Source: Dyadobacter luticola
Lineage (GTDB): Bacteria; Bacteroidota; Bacteroidia; Cytophagales; Spirosomataceae
NCBI RefSeq assembly: GCF_005860805.1
Contig: NZ_VCEJ01000002.1
Span: 666,375-730,374, forward strand
DNA length: 64,000 bases
Reading direction: 5' to 3'
Below the pieces are notes generated by a model, which had not been told where the DNA came from, made no database searches, and saw nothing but the letters and a program-made list of their open reading frames with translations. This document shows positions 8,372 to 15,923 of the stretch, in pieces. Positions within the stretch are counted from its first letter, which is position 1. Each line of letters opens with the position of its first letter. The position numbers were made by a program, and so were the translations under genes.

Positions 8372-9466
8372 TTAATTATGCATCAACTTGAAGATCTTCA
8401 CGGTACCGTCCTCCTGTTCAAAATGAATGTAGTACATGCCGCTTGGATATTCTTTCATACTGATCGTAAATGAAGACTCTGCAACCGGCTTCGATAGCCT
8501 GACAATCCCCGAATTGCTGATCATGCGCATATTTTTCACCTTTTTGTTGCGCACTACCACATGCAGCATGTCGTTAACCGGATTGGGATACAGCTCTGCC
8601 CACGAGAATTCCGGGAAATGCACCGATTTGATTTTACTATAAGTAAATGTTGCGTTGGCATCGGTCATTTTAAGCCGGTAGTAGTTCAAGCCTGATTCAG
8701 GCAAACTGTCCACCGAGACATATTCCCTCGATTCCCTGCTTTCAAAGGCAGCTTCAACCCTTGCGATGTTCTTCCAGTTTTTCAAATCCTGGCTGCGTTC
8801 CACGTCGTAATGATCGCTGTTCGATTCTTCGGACGTGCCCCAGGTAACTTCTGCTGCTGTTTCCAGTTTTGTTACATCAAAATGGGTCAGCGTCACAGGG
8901 AGCGGATTGGTCACAATGTCCAGCTTTACATTCGCGATGTTCGTCTGCTGGCCGGTTTTGTCACTTACCTGGTAAGTGAATGTTACCTCGCCGGCGAAAT
9001 CGCGCGCCGGAATAAAACTAAACTTTCCATCCACCCGGGTTACAGCGCCTTTTAGAGGCTGCTGGATAACCACCAATGTGGAAGCATCGAATTCTGCACA
9101 AACCGACTGGTCATTCTTCAAAACGTCCACCAGGACATTTGTGTTGACCTTTCCAGTTGCAATGTCGTCGACCGCAGTCGGCTTGTGATGTTTTACAATA
9201 ATTTTAATGGACTCGTCAGATATGCACCCATCCTTGTTTACACCAAACGCTTTGTATGTACCTTCCTCACTGACAACCAGTTCGCTGGCGTATGAACCGA
9301 CGATGATCTCATTGTTACGATACCATTCATAGCGTGTGGCGCCTGTGGATGCGGCATTGATCCGGAGCGTTGCGGCCTTGCACATGGAGACTTCCCTGGT
9401 CTGGCCCTGCCCGAAGGCGAGGCCAGATAGCAGGAGCATCATCCAGATGAGCGGATAAGTGCGCAT
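8372..9466 (-). CDS. T9SS type A sorting-domain protein with Ig-like and cadherin-like modules
   Basis: A 364-residue secreted protein. The signal peptide is residues ~1-19. An Ig-like module follows at ~25-95 (YEWYRNNEIIVGSYASEL, KDGCISDESIKIIV), then a cadherin-like module at ~97-185 (DVLKNDQ, GKFSFIPARDFAGEVTFTYQ) and a beta module at ~190-280. The C-terminal ~80 residues are a classic T9SS sorting domain starting at ELYPNPVNDMLHVVV and ending in YPSGMYYIHFEQ...KIFKLMHN. It is presumably exported to the surface by the type IX system. It is the last of three secreted-protein genes on this strand. Adhesion is likely but inferred. Confidence 0.87.
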   Translation of the reverse strand: MRTYPLIWMMLLLSGLAFGQGQTREVSMCKAATLRINAASTGATRYEWYRNNEIIVGSYASELVVSEEGTYKAFGVNKDGCISDESIKIIVKHHKPTAVDDIATGKVNTNVLVDVLKNDQSVCAEFDASTLVVIQQPLKGAVTRVDGKFSFIPARDFAGEVTFTYQVSDKTGQQTNIANVKLDIVTNPLPVTLTHFDVTKLETAAEVTWGTSEESNSDHYDVERSQDLKNWKNIARVEAAFESRESREYVSVDSLPESGLNYYRLKMTDANATFTYSKIKSVHFPEFSWAELYPNPVNDMLHVVVRNKKVKNMRMISNSGIVRLSKPVAESSFTISMKEYPSGMYYIHFEQEDGTVKIFKLMHN

Positions 9467-9494
9467 AGTAATGGGTAACCCGGTTGAGCCCGGA

Positions 9495-10172
9495 TTAGTT
9501 AAGTGTGATAGTAGGCACGCTTGGCATTGGCAGGTTGTTCAGGATCTGCTGCGTTCCAAGGACTACGCAGTTGGTCAGGTTGGATGCAGTTGATGGGAAA
9601 GTACCGGATGTTGGCAGTACATAAGATACTACTGCTGTGTAAGTTCCGGCAGCTTTGGCAACCAAAGTACCGGTTGTTTCGCTCAATGTGGTCGCACCGT
9701 TTTTCCAGACAAAAGGAGATACAGTTACGCCATAAGTACCCAGGTTGGATACCGTATTGATGGTAGCGGTCAGACCTACATTCGGCAATGTTCCCGAACA
9801 AAAGTTTGTCTCGCCGTCGGGAGTGATCGTAACTGTGATCTTTGGCAATACAACGATGTTATATTCAACCACGTCGGACAAACATCCACCTGCAATTTCC
9901 AATACTTTCAAGGAGATTTTGTGCAGTTTAATGTCGGTAGTCGCATCTGAGAACGTATGTGTCAATACGCCGTTTCCAACTGAACCCAGAATTTCCTGAA
10001 TATCTACGTCATCAATCGTCCAGATCAGCTTGGACAGTGCACCGCCACCAGTAGGTGTCAGCTTAAAAGGTTCTCCGCTAACAACATAGTAGTTAGCAAT
10101 AGGCGCTGCTTTTGAGATTTGAGCGAAAGCAACAAGGGTAAACACTGCGAGGATTGAGAAAAACTTTTTCAT
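9495..10172 (-). CDS. Secreted Ig-like repeat protein without sorting domain
   Basis: A 225-residue protein with a signal peptide (MKKFFSILAVFTLVAFAQISKA). The rest is made of beta-sandwich-like segments rich in Thr/Val/Gly, with paired cysteines in GGCLSDVVEYNIVVLP and NFCSGTLPNVGLTATI. It ends abruptly at MPSVPTITLN, where similar proteins would begin another Ig-like repeat. No T9SS C-terminal domain is present. The gene lies 28 bp upstream of the T9SS protein gene and 119 bp downstream of a related gene, so the three are likely coexpressed. A role in surface structures is inferred. Confidence 0.72.
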   Translation of the reverse strand: MKKFFSILAVFTLVAFAQISKAAPIANYYVVSGEPFKLTPTGGGALSKLIWTIDDVDIQEILGSVGNGVLTHTFSDATTDIKLHKISLKVLEIAGGCLSDVVEYNIVVLPKITVTITPDGETNFCSGTLPNVGLTATINTVSNLGTYGVTVSPFVWKNGATTLSETTGTLVAKAAGTYTAVVSYVLPTSGTFPSTASNLTNCVVLGTQQILNNLPMPSVPTITLN

Positions 10173-10291
10173 GTGTTGTGTTTTGTTTAAAAAAATTGAT
10201 AGATGAATTGGTTATAAAAATTTGGGCAATACGATGCTAACGGTTGTGTATATTCGCAACCAGGGGAATTTGAAAAAAACTAAGCTGAAAA

Positions 10292-11671
10292 CTAGGGATT
10301 AAGCGACACGACCGGAAGGATAGGAGCAGTTTGTACGGTCACAGTAACCTTCTTTCGGGGCGATGCGAGGCATCCCGACCCGGTTTTCTGAGTTTGGACG
10401 TAGTAAGTCTTCGTCCCGACTGTCGTGAGCCCGGAGGCAAGCAAGTTCTGCGCGGAGGAGAGCAAAGTTCCCGAACGGATATCCGTATACCACGCGTAGT
10501 TGAATGTTCCGATGTCCGAAATCCCGGCTTGGAGCGAAAGTGCCGAAAGCGACACAGATCCGACATTGGTACAGGCTTGCATATCCGGCGCAGTCATACT
10601 CGTCTCGTCGGGCACGCGCCTGATATCGTGGATGTTAACTCCCGCAGCGCCAAGTCCTGCACCCAGCCCTGCAATGTTCAGATCGATCTCGATCCGGTCG
10701 AAGATCACCGGCGTACCGTCAGATTCTTTTGGAGCATAGTAAAATGCTACCTGTGAGTCATTTACACCGAGAAGGTCGAGGAGCGCCACGTCGAGCAGGG
10801 AATTCATGAGCGTAACCGCCCCCACCTGACTCGCCCCGTTATAGGCCTTTAAGTTGACACTGCCCGCCAGGTTGGCTTTTACAAACGATCCACTTTGAGA
10901 AAGCACGATCCGCACGGCATCACGGTTGTTCGATTTACCATTGAAAATGAATGTCTGCGTAATGTGTCCCGTCAATAGTGCAGCCCCGGTGGAAACAAGA
11001 GACGACTTGGTACTGAGGTCGTTATCGATCGCACTGGACGGATTGGTGACGTCAAATTTACCCAGTGTCAATCCCGACGAACCTTTGGTGGACGCATTGG
11101 GTTGTCCGCAATCTGCGGCGTTGAAAGGGTATGGATTGGATTCATTGGACGGGTTTGCCGCACGGAAAGCATAGTAAACATTCAACGTGTTGCTGGCTAC
11201 TACGAGTGGAGAGGACAAGGTTACCCTGACGGTCTTAAAGTTGCCGGTAGGCGTCACTGCGATGAACACTTTTCCGTCTGACGTGTAATAAGTAGTTGAG
11301 GTCGAGGATACTAACGTTGTTCCGCTGTAAGCCGTAACTGCCACACCGCCTGCAAGCAAATTGGTGGAAGCGCTGTTGTTGACTCTGACGTAAACGGTGG
11401 ACGGACTGGCCGCACTGCTGGTAATCTCATCAGCAAAACCCAGATTGAGGTACGCCGTAACCGTTCCCACAACGGTCGTCGCGGTCAAGGTTGCATAGGT
11501 TTCCTGGGAATTGATGGCATTGGTTTCTCCGGTTACAGTACCTCCCGTACCTCCGGTTGTTTGACTGTTTGCATAAACTGCTCCTGCTGGCTGGGCGTGT
11601 GAAATGTGTGCACAGAGATTCAACAAAAGCAGCGCAAAAGTGCGTGCGATTTTTGAGTAAAAAATTTTCAA
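10292..11671 (-). CDS. Secreted Ig-like protein, candidate adhesin (TTG start proposed)
   Basis: The open frame extends to an ATG at 11771-11773, but its first 34 residues are polar and precede a typical signal peptide (KIARTFALLLLNLCAHISHAQ). I place the start at the TTG at 11669-11671, just before that peptide, giving about 459 residues. The mature protein is Ser/Thr/Ala-rich with long beta segments. Its C-terminal ~95 residues are one Ig-like module (SLSALSLQAGISDIGTFNYAWY, KTYYVQTQKTGSGCLASPRK) ending VVSLNP, again at a repeat boundary. There is no T9SS domain. Two copies of TTCTACAA lie upstream, one in its own orientation. Function is probably surface attachment, by analogy only. Confidence 0.7.
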   Translation of the reverse strand: MKIFYSKIARTFALLLLNLCAHISHAQPAGAVYANSQTTGGTGGTVTGETNAINSQETYATLTATTVVGTVTAYLNLGFADEITSSAASPSTVYVRVNNSASTNLLAGGVAVTAYSGTTLVSSTSTTYYTSDGKVFIAVTPTGNFKTVRVTLSSPLVVASNTLNVYYAFRAANPSNESNPYPFNAADCGQPNASTKGSSGLTLGKFDVTNPSSAIDNDLSTKSSLVSTGAALLTGHITQTFIFNGKSNNRDAVRIVLSQSGSFVKANLAGSVNLKAYNGASQVGAVTLMNSLLDVALLDLLGVNDSQVAFYYAPKESDGTPVIFDRIEIDLNIAGLGAGLGAAGVNIHDIRRVPDETSMTAPDMQACTNVGSVSLSALSLQAGISDIGTFNYAWYTDIRSGTLLSSAQNLLASGLTTVGTKTYYVQTQKTGSGCLASPRKKVTVTVQTAPILPVVSLNP

Positions 11672-11707
11672 ATATGAACTGGATAGAGGTGTTGCTGTGT
11701 GAATTAG

Positions 11708-11715
11708 TTCTACAA
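11708..11715 (+). promoter_or_regulatory. TTCTACAA motif copy 1
   Basis: TTAG precedes the octamer. It lies in the divergent region between the secreted Ig-like gene and the HipA-like gene and points toward the latter, 155 bp before ATG 11870. Confidence 0.4.
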
Positions 11716-11751
11716 ATGAAAAGGGTTTGTTTTGTCTATACAAAATAATTT

Positions 11752-11759
11752 TTGTAGAA
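11752..11759 (-). promoter_or_regulatory. TTCTACAA motif copy 2
   Basis: Read on the minus strand as ATTA then TTCTACAA. It is located about 80 bp upstream of the proposed TTG start of the secreted Ig-like gene, and inverted relative to copy 1. Confidence 0.4.
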
Positions 11760-11770
11760 TAATCTGAATG

Positions 11771-11783
11771 CACTTGTCAAGTG
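11771..11783. promoter_or_regulatory. 13-bp palindrome upstream of the HipA-like gene
   Basis: CACTTG-T-CAAGTG is a perfect dyad around one base. A second, 10-bp palindrome CGTTTAAACG follows at 11805-11814. Both lie before ATG 11870 and could be operators for this gene pair. Confidence 0.35.
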
Positions 11784-11869
11784 TCCAATTTAAGTATGCT
11801 GAAACGTTTAAACGGTTGCAAAATTTTTTTGGGGTTTTGCCTAAATTGCCCTCGTTAACCAAAAATTGT

Positions 11870-12667
11870 ATGGCCAACGAAATTTCCGAGCTGCGAAATG
11901 TTCATGTAGACCGCTACCTCACACCGCTCCGGGAGGGAGGTTCTTTGCCGGCGATTGTAGAAGCAAATGATGGGTTTTTATATGTGCTGAAATTTCGCGG
12001 CGCAGGCCAGGGGCCAAAAGCGCTGATCGCCGAAGTCATTGGTGGTGAGCTTGCAAGGTACCTGGGCTTGAAAATTCCCGAGATTGTCTTTGCGCATCTC
12101 GATGAAGCATTTGGCCGCACAGAACCCGACGAGGAAATCCAGGACCTGCTCAAAGCCAGCGTCGGCTTGAACCTCGGAATGCATTATTTGTCCGGCTCCA
12201 TCACCTTCGATCCGCTGGTAACACGGCTGGAATCGCGGCTCGCTTCGAAAATTCTCTGGCTCGACAGCCTCCTTACCAATGTGGACCGCACGGCGCGGAA
12301 TACCAATATGCTGATGTGGCACAAGGAACTCTGGCTGATCGACCACGGCGCATCTTTGTACTTTCATCATTCCTGGGATAACTGGAAGGAACAGGCAAAA
12401 CGGCCATTTCCGCAAGTCAAAGACCATGTGCTGCTGTGGCAGGCAAATGATCTGGCCGAAATTGATGAAGAATTTAAATCCCTGATCACGAGTGATATTA
12501 TAAAAAAAATTACTGCGCTGATCCCGGATGAGTGGCTCCTCGTGGATGCACCTTTTACGACTGCCGAGGAACATCGCAATGCGTATGCGGAATTTTTGGA
12601 GACCCGGCTCTCCGTTTCAGATTTATTTGTAAAAGGAGCCAGCGATGCCAGAAAAGCACTTATTTGA
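11870..12667 (+). CDS. HipA-like protein kinase
   Basis: A 265-residue protein from ATG 11870; an in-frame ATG at 11768 would add 34 residues covering two palindromes and is not favoured. Kinase landmarks of the HipA fold are visible: Lys41 in LYVLKFRG, Glu55, the catalytic NVDRTARNTN with Asp139 and Asn144, and the metal-binding IDHG with Asp158. The usual HipA N-terminal subdomain and a HipB antitoxin gene are absent, so it matches the compact HipA-like kinase group. The stop overlaps the DUF3037 gene by 23 bp, a pairing that recurs in many bacteria. Substrate unknown; a growth-control or stress role is inferred. Confidence 0.82.
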   Translation: MANEISELRNVHVDRYLTPLREGGSLPAIVEANDGFLYVLKFRGAGQGPKALIAEVIGGELARYLGLKIPEIVFAHLDEAFGRTEPDEEIQDLLKASVGLNLGMHYLSGSITFDPLVTRLESRLASKILWLDSLLTNVDRTARNTNMLMWHKELWLIDHGASLYFHHSWDNWKEQAKRPFPQVKDHVLLWQANDLAEIDEEFKSLITSDIIKKITALIPDEWLLVDAPFTTAEEHRNAYAEFLETRLSVSDLFVKGASDARKALI

Positions 12668-13028
12668 ATATGCGGTGATTCGCGTGGTGCCAAGGGTAGA
12701 GCGCGAAGAGTTTATGAATGTGGGCGTCATTTTGTATTGTTCCAGCCTCAACTTCCTGCGGGTTAAAACTCGGCTGGACGAAACCCGGCTGAGCGCATTT
12801 TCGCCTGCTATTGATTTTACAGAAGTTCAACATTACCTGCGTGCTTTGGAGCAGGTTTGCCAGGGCAGAAAAGAAGGCGGTACCATCGGCGCACTCCCGG
12901 TTTCTTCCCGGTTCCGCTGGCTTACGGCTACCAGAAGTACGGTTATCCAGGCTTCAAAAGTACATGCTGGTTTTTGTGAAGATCCAGATTTAACCCTCGC
13001 AGCATTGTTCAACCAGCAGGTCTCTTAG
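12645..13028 (+). CDS. DUF3037 family protein
   Basis: A 127-residue protein with the family opening FEYAVIRVVPRVEREEFMNVGVILYC and later RFRWLTATRST. It starts inside the last 23 bp of the HipA-like gene, so translation of the two is probably coupled and the proteins may work together. No catalytic motif is seen. Its stop TAG (13026-13028) overlaps the stop of the convergent LytTR gene by two bases. Whether it acts as an inhibitor or adaptor of the kinase is unknown. Confidence 0.82.
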   Translation: MPEKHLFEYAVIRVVPRVEREEFMNVGVILYCSSLNFLRVKTRLDETRLSAFSPAIDFTEVQHYLRALEQVCQGRKEGGTIGALPVSSRFRWLTATRSTVIQASKVHAGFCEDPDLTLAALFNQQVS

Positions 13029-13810
13029 CCCGGCTTATGCGGGTTAACATATTGATTCAGAAGATCTTTCTTTCTCCGGGAAACTTCAATTTCTGTTCCG
13101 TCTGTGAGCAGGATCACCTGGTTATTGTGGCTGATATGCTTGATGTGTCTCGGGTTGATCAAATGTGATTTGTGTGTGCGCAGAAAATTGAATTCCGATA
13201 GCATATCATCAAAATGCTTCAATGTTTTGCTGGACAAAAACGGCCTTTTTCCGACGAGGTGTATAGCTGTGTAATTCTTGTCCGCTTCGAGACGCAGGAT
13301 TTCATCGAGACCAAAAAAGTACACGCCGGCACTGGAAGGTACGGCTAGCCGGAATTCGCGTATATCTTTCTTGGCAATGTTGCGGGTGAGGTTTTCGTAA
13401 AGTTGTTGTTGTAAAAGCTGCTGCTGCTGGTCGGCGGGAGGCATGCGGCTGATGGCCCGCTGCATGTGTTTGTCCACGGCTATTTTAAGTTCTTCAATAT
13501 CGACCGGTTTCAAAAGATAATCCAGCGCGCTGAAACGGATGGCCTGGATGGCGTAGTGATTGTAGGCGGTGATAAAAATAATGTCAAATGGCGGATTGGT
13601 TTGGGTGGCGAGAAAATCAAAACCGTTTTGATAAGGCATCTCAACATCGAGGAAAACCACATCCGGCGTAAAATCTTCCATTGTGGCGAGTGCCTCGTGG
13701 ACGGAACCGGCTTCGCGGATGATCATTTCGGTAGTTACAAAGGAGATCAGGTAATGCGCCAGCACATTGCGGGCACGCTGCTCATCGTCGATAATTAGTG
13801 CTTTGATCAT
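13025..13810 (-). CDS. LytTR-family response regulator
   Basis: A 261-residue protein with an N-terminal receiver domain (residues ~1-125; acidic pair at IIDDE, phosphoacceptor Asp55 in FLDVEMP, Lys in LLKPVD). A Gln-rich linker follows near residue 145 (DQQQQLLQQQLYE), then a C-terminal LytTR DNA-binding domain at ~155-255 (LEADKNYTAIHLVG, FLRTHKSHLINPRHI, LTDGTEIEVSRRKK). The partner histidine kinase, normally a LytS/YpdA-type membrane protein, is not adjacent. Two 14-bp direct repeats with 21-bp phasing lie ~70-104 bp upstream of the start and may be its own operator. Confidence 0.93.
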   Translation of the reverse strand: MIKALIIDDEQRARNVLAHYLISFVTTEMIIREAGSVHEALATMEDFTPDVVFLDVEMPYQNGFDFLATQTNPPFDIIFITAYNHYAIQAIRFSALDYLLKPVDIEELKIAVDKHMQRAISRMPPADQQQQLLQQQLYENLTRNIAKKDIREFRLAVPSSAGVYFFGLDEILRLEADKNYTAIHLVGKRPFLSSKTLKHFDDMLSEFNFLRTHKSHLINPRHIKHISHNNQVILLTDGTEIEVSRRKKDLLNQYVNPHKPG

Positions 13811-13879
13811 GTTTAGGTAAGTATTACAGAGTTGTTGATATCCGCAATATTCCTCCCTTGTACCGCTTTTCTAAATCCG

Positions 13880-13914
13880 TTTATTCAAAGGCACAGATGA
13901 TTTATTCAAAGGCA
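13880..13914 (-). promoter_or_regulatory. Direct repeat upstream of the LytTR gene, possible operator
   Basis: TGCCTTTGAATAAA (minus strand) occurs at 13901-13914 and again at 13880-13893, start to start 21 bp, about two helical turns. LytTR proteins characteristically bind paired direct repeats with this phasing. The half-site sequence is not the classic one, so this is a positional inference. Confidence 0.45.
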
Positions 13915-13945
13915 AGGCCGACCTCACAATGTGAAGCCGGCCTTG
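13913..13945 (-). terminator. Stem-loop after glgB, probable terminator
   Basis: CAAGGCCG at 13913-13920 pairs with CGGCCTTG at 13938-13945, with an inner TCAC/GTGA stem. It lies 38 bp beyond the glgB stop. The following T-run is short, so termination may be partial. Confidence 0.5.
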
Positions 13946-13982
13946 TCTTTAAGAACCTGAATGTTTATAAATCCTGTAAATA

Positions 13983-15914
13983 TCAGAGCCAGTCAAACTC
14001 TCCTGCATACCTTAGCACAATGACACTCAGCGCAGGAAGGACGAGCGGCAAAGAATGTCCGCGGCGATGTTTCGGGATCGGATAACTCTCTAAGTTTTCC
14101 CTCAGAATCAAATCACAACCGCCATATCTCAGGTTATCTGTATTTAAAATCTCTTCGTAATAACCTGGTTTTGAAACACCTATGCGATAGTTCTCCCTGA
14201 CAGTCGGCGTGAAGTTCGCGATGAAAATCAAGTTGTCTTTTTCATCATTTCCTTTTCTGACCCAGCTGAAAACGCTGTTCGTCGCATCCTGGTTATCGAT
14301 CCACTCAAAGCCCTCGCCTGAAAAATTCTTTTCATAAAGCGCTGGCTGTGATTGGTAAAGTTCGTTCAAATCCTTCACCAGTTTTTGAATTCCCTGGTGA
14401 CTTGGGTTCAGATTTTCGTCCCAGTCCAGGCTGAAATCGTGTCGCCACTCATGCCGCTGGGCAAATTCACCGCCCATAAAAATGAGCTTTGCGCCCGGAT
14501 GCCCGAACATATAAGCGTAGAGCATGCGAAGATTGGCAAACTGCTGCCAGTAATCACCCGGCATTTTATTGATCAGCGAATTCTTGCCATATACCACCTC
14601 ATCATGCGAAAGCGGCAGCGTGAACTTTTCGGAAAAAGCGTAGTGAATGCTGAATGCCAGCTGCCCCTGATGGTAAGACCGATATACAGGATCCTTCTGA
14701 AAATAGGAGAGGGTATCGTGCATCCAACCCATCATCCATTTCATATCAAAGCCCAATCCACCATTGAAGACCGGCTGCGTAACCCCAGGCCAGGCAGTGG
14801 ATTCTTCCGCAACCGTGAACACATCGGGATAATATTTATGCACCGCAGAATTGAACTCTTTCAGGAAATCGATTGCTTCCAGATTTTCCCTGCCGCCATA
14901 CTGGTTTGGTATCCATTCACCTTCGTTTCTTGAATAATCAAGGTAAAGCATGGACGCAACTGCATCAACGCGCAATGCGTCAATGTGAAATTTATCAAGC
15001 CAGTAAACTGCATTCGAAATCAGAAATGCCTTCACCTCATTTCTTCCGTAATTGAAAATAGAACTTTTCCAATCGGGATGAAAACCTTTGCGGGGATCTT
15101 CGTGCTCGTAAAGGTGTGTTCCATCGAAGTAACCCAGGCCGTGCTGGTCGGTCGGGAAGTGGGAGGGAACCCAGTCCAGGATCACGCCAATGTTGGCCTG
15201 ATGCAGCGCATCTACCAGAAACATAAAATCTTCCGGCGTACCGAAACGGCTGCTCGGGGCGAAGTAACCCGTAAGCTGATAACCCCACGAACCGTAAAAC
15301 GGATGTTCCATCACCGGCATGAATTCCACATGCGTGAAATTCATAAACTGGCAATATTCAGGAAGTTCCGCCGCCAGCTCGCGGTAAGTCATGAAATGGC
15401 CTTCTTCTTCATGCACCCGCCGCCACGACCCAATGTGCACTTCGTAAACTGAAATCGCTTTTTCCATAGCAGGTTTCGATTTCCTTTCACCAAGCCAGGC
15501 TGCGTCCTTCCAATCATACTCGGCGTCCCACACAATCGACCCCGTATTTGGCGGCGTTTCCCAATGTATCGCATAAGGATCACCCTTTTCGACCTCATAA
15601 CCATTCATCGACCGGATAAAATATTTGTAATATTCTCCTTTGCCGATGCCCGGAATGAATGTCTCCCAAATCCCGGAATGATCGTCGCGCGGCTGCATTG
15701 TGTGGCTGCCGCGGTTCCAGCCGTTAAAATTTCCGATGACGGAAACCTCCTTCGCGTTGGGTGCCCAAACCGCGAAGAAAGTCCCTTTTTCACCGTCCCG
15801 CTCCGCCACGTGCGAACCGAGCTTGTTATAAATATGATAATGCGTACCCGATTTGAACAATTCAACATCAAAAGGGGTAATCAACGATTGTGCATCGTTC
15901 TGGATCTCAGTCAT
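13983..15914 (-). CDS. glgB: 1,4-alpha-glucan branching enzyme
   Basis: A 643-residue GH13 enzyme that forms alpha-1,6 branches in glycogen. An N-terminal CBM48 module is seen at ~35-110 (GTFFAVWAPNAKEVSVIGNFNGW ends at the FNGW core). The catalytic barrel spans ~150-520 with nucleophile Asp317 (ALRVDAVASML), acid/base Glu370 (TVAEESTAW) and the SHDEV motif at His437-Asp438. A C-terminal beta domain follows. The size fits the shorter branching enzymes. It is the last gene of the glgE-treS/mak-glgB operon, 9 bp after the treS/mak stop. In the GlgE pathway it branches the linear chains made by GlgE. Confidence 0.97.
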   Translation of the reverse strand: MTEIQNDAQSLITPFDVELFKSGTHYHIYNKLGSHVAERDGEKGTFFAVWAPNAKEVSVIGNFNGWNRGSHTMQPRDDHSGIWETFIPGIGKGEYYKYFIRSMNGYEVEKGDPYAIHWETPPNTGSIVWDAEYDWKDAAWLGERKSKPAMEKAISVYEVHIGSWRRVHEEEGHFMTYRELAAELPEYCQFMNFTHVEFMPVMEHPFYGSWGYQLTGYFAPSSRFGTPEDFMFLVDALHQANIGVILDWVPSHFPTDQHGLGYFDGTHLYEHEDPRKGFHPDWKSSIFNYGRNEVKAFLISNAVYWLDKFHIDALRVDAVASMLYLDYSRNEGEWIPNQYGGRENLEAIDFLKEFNSAVHKYYPDVFTVAEESTAWPGVTQPVFNGGLGFDMKWMMGWMHDTLSYFQKDPVYRSYHQGQLAFSIHYAFSEKFTLPLSHDEVVYGKNSLINKMPGDYWQQFANLRMLYAYMFGHPGAKLIFMGGEFAQRHEWRHDFSLDWDENLNPSHQGIQKLVKDLNELYQSQPALYEKNFSGEGFEWIDNQDATNSVFSWVRKGNDEKDNLIFIANFTPTVRENYRIGVSKPGYYEEILNTDNLRYGGCDLILRENLESYPIPKHRRGHSLPLVLPALSVIVLRYAGEFDWL

Positions 15915-15923
15915 AATCTGTTT

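Noticed and set aside
9495..10292. Possibility that the two secreted Ig-like ORFs are one gene broken by a frameshift
   Set aside because: The second has its own signal peptide and ATG, and a 119-bp gap separates them.
11768..11869. Upstream ATG start for the HipA-like gene
   Set aside because: The added residues are not family-like, and the DNA holds two palindromes that look regulatory.
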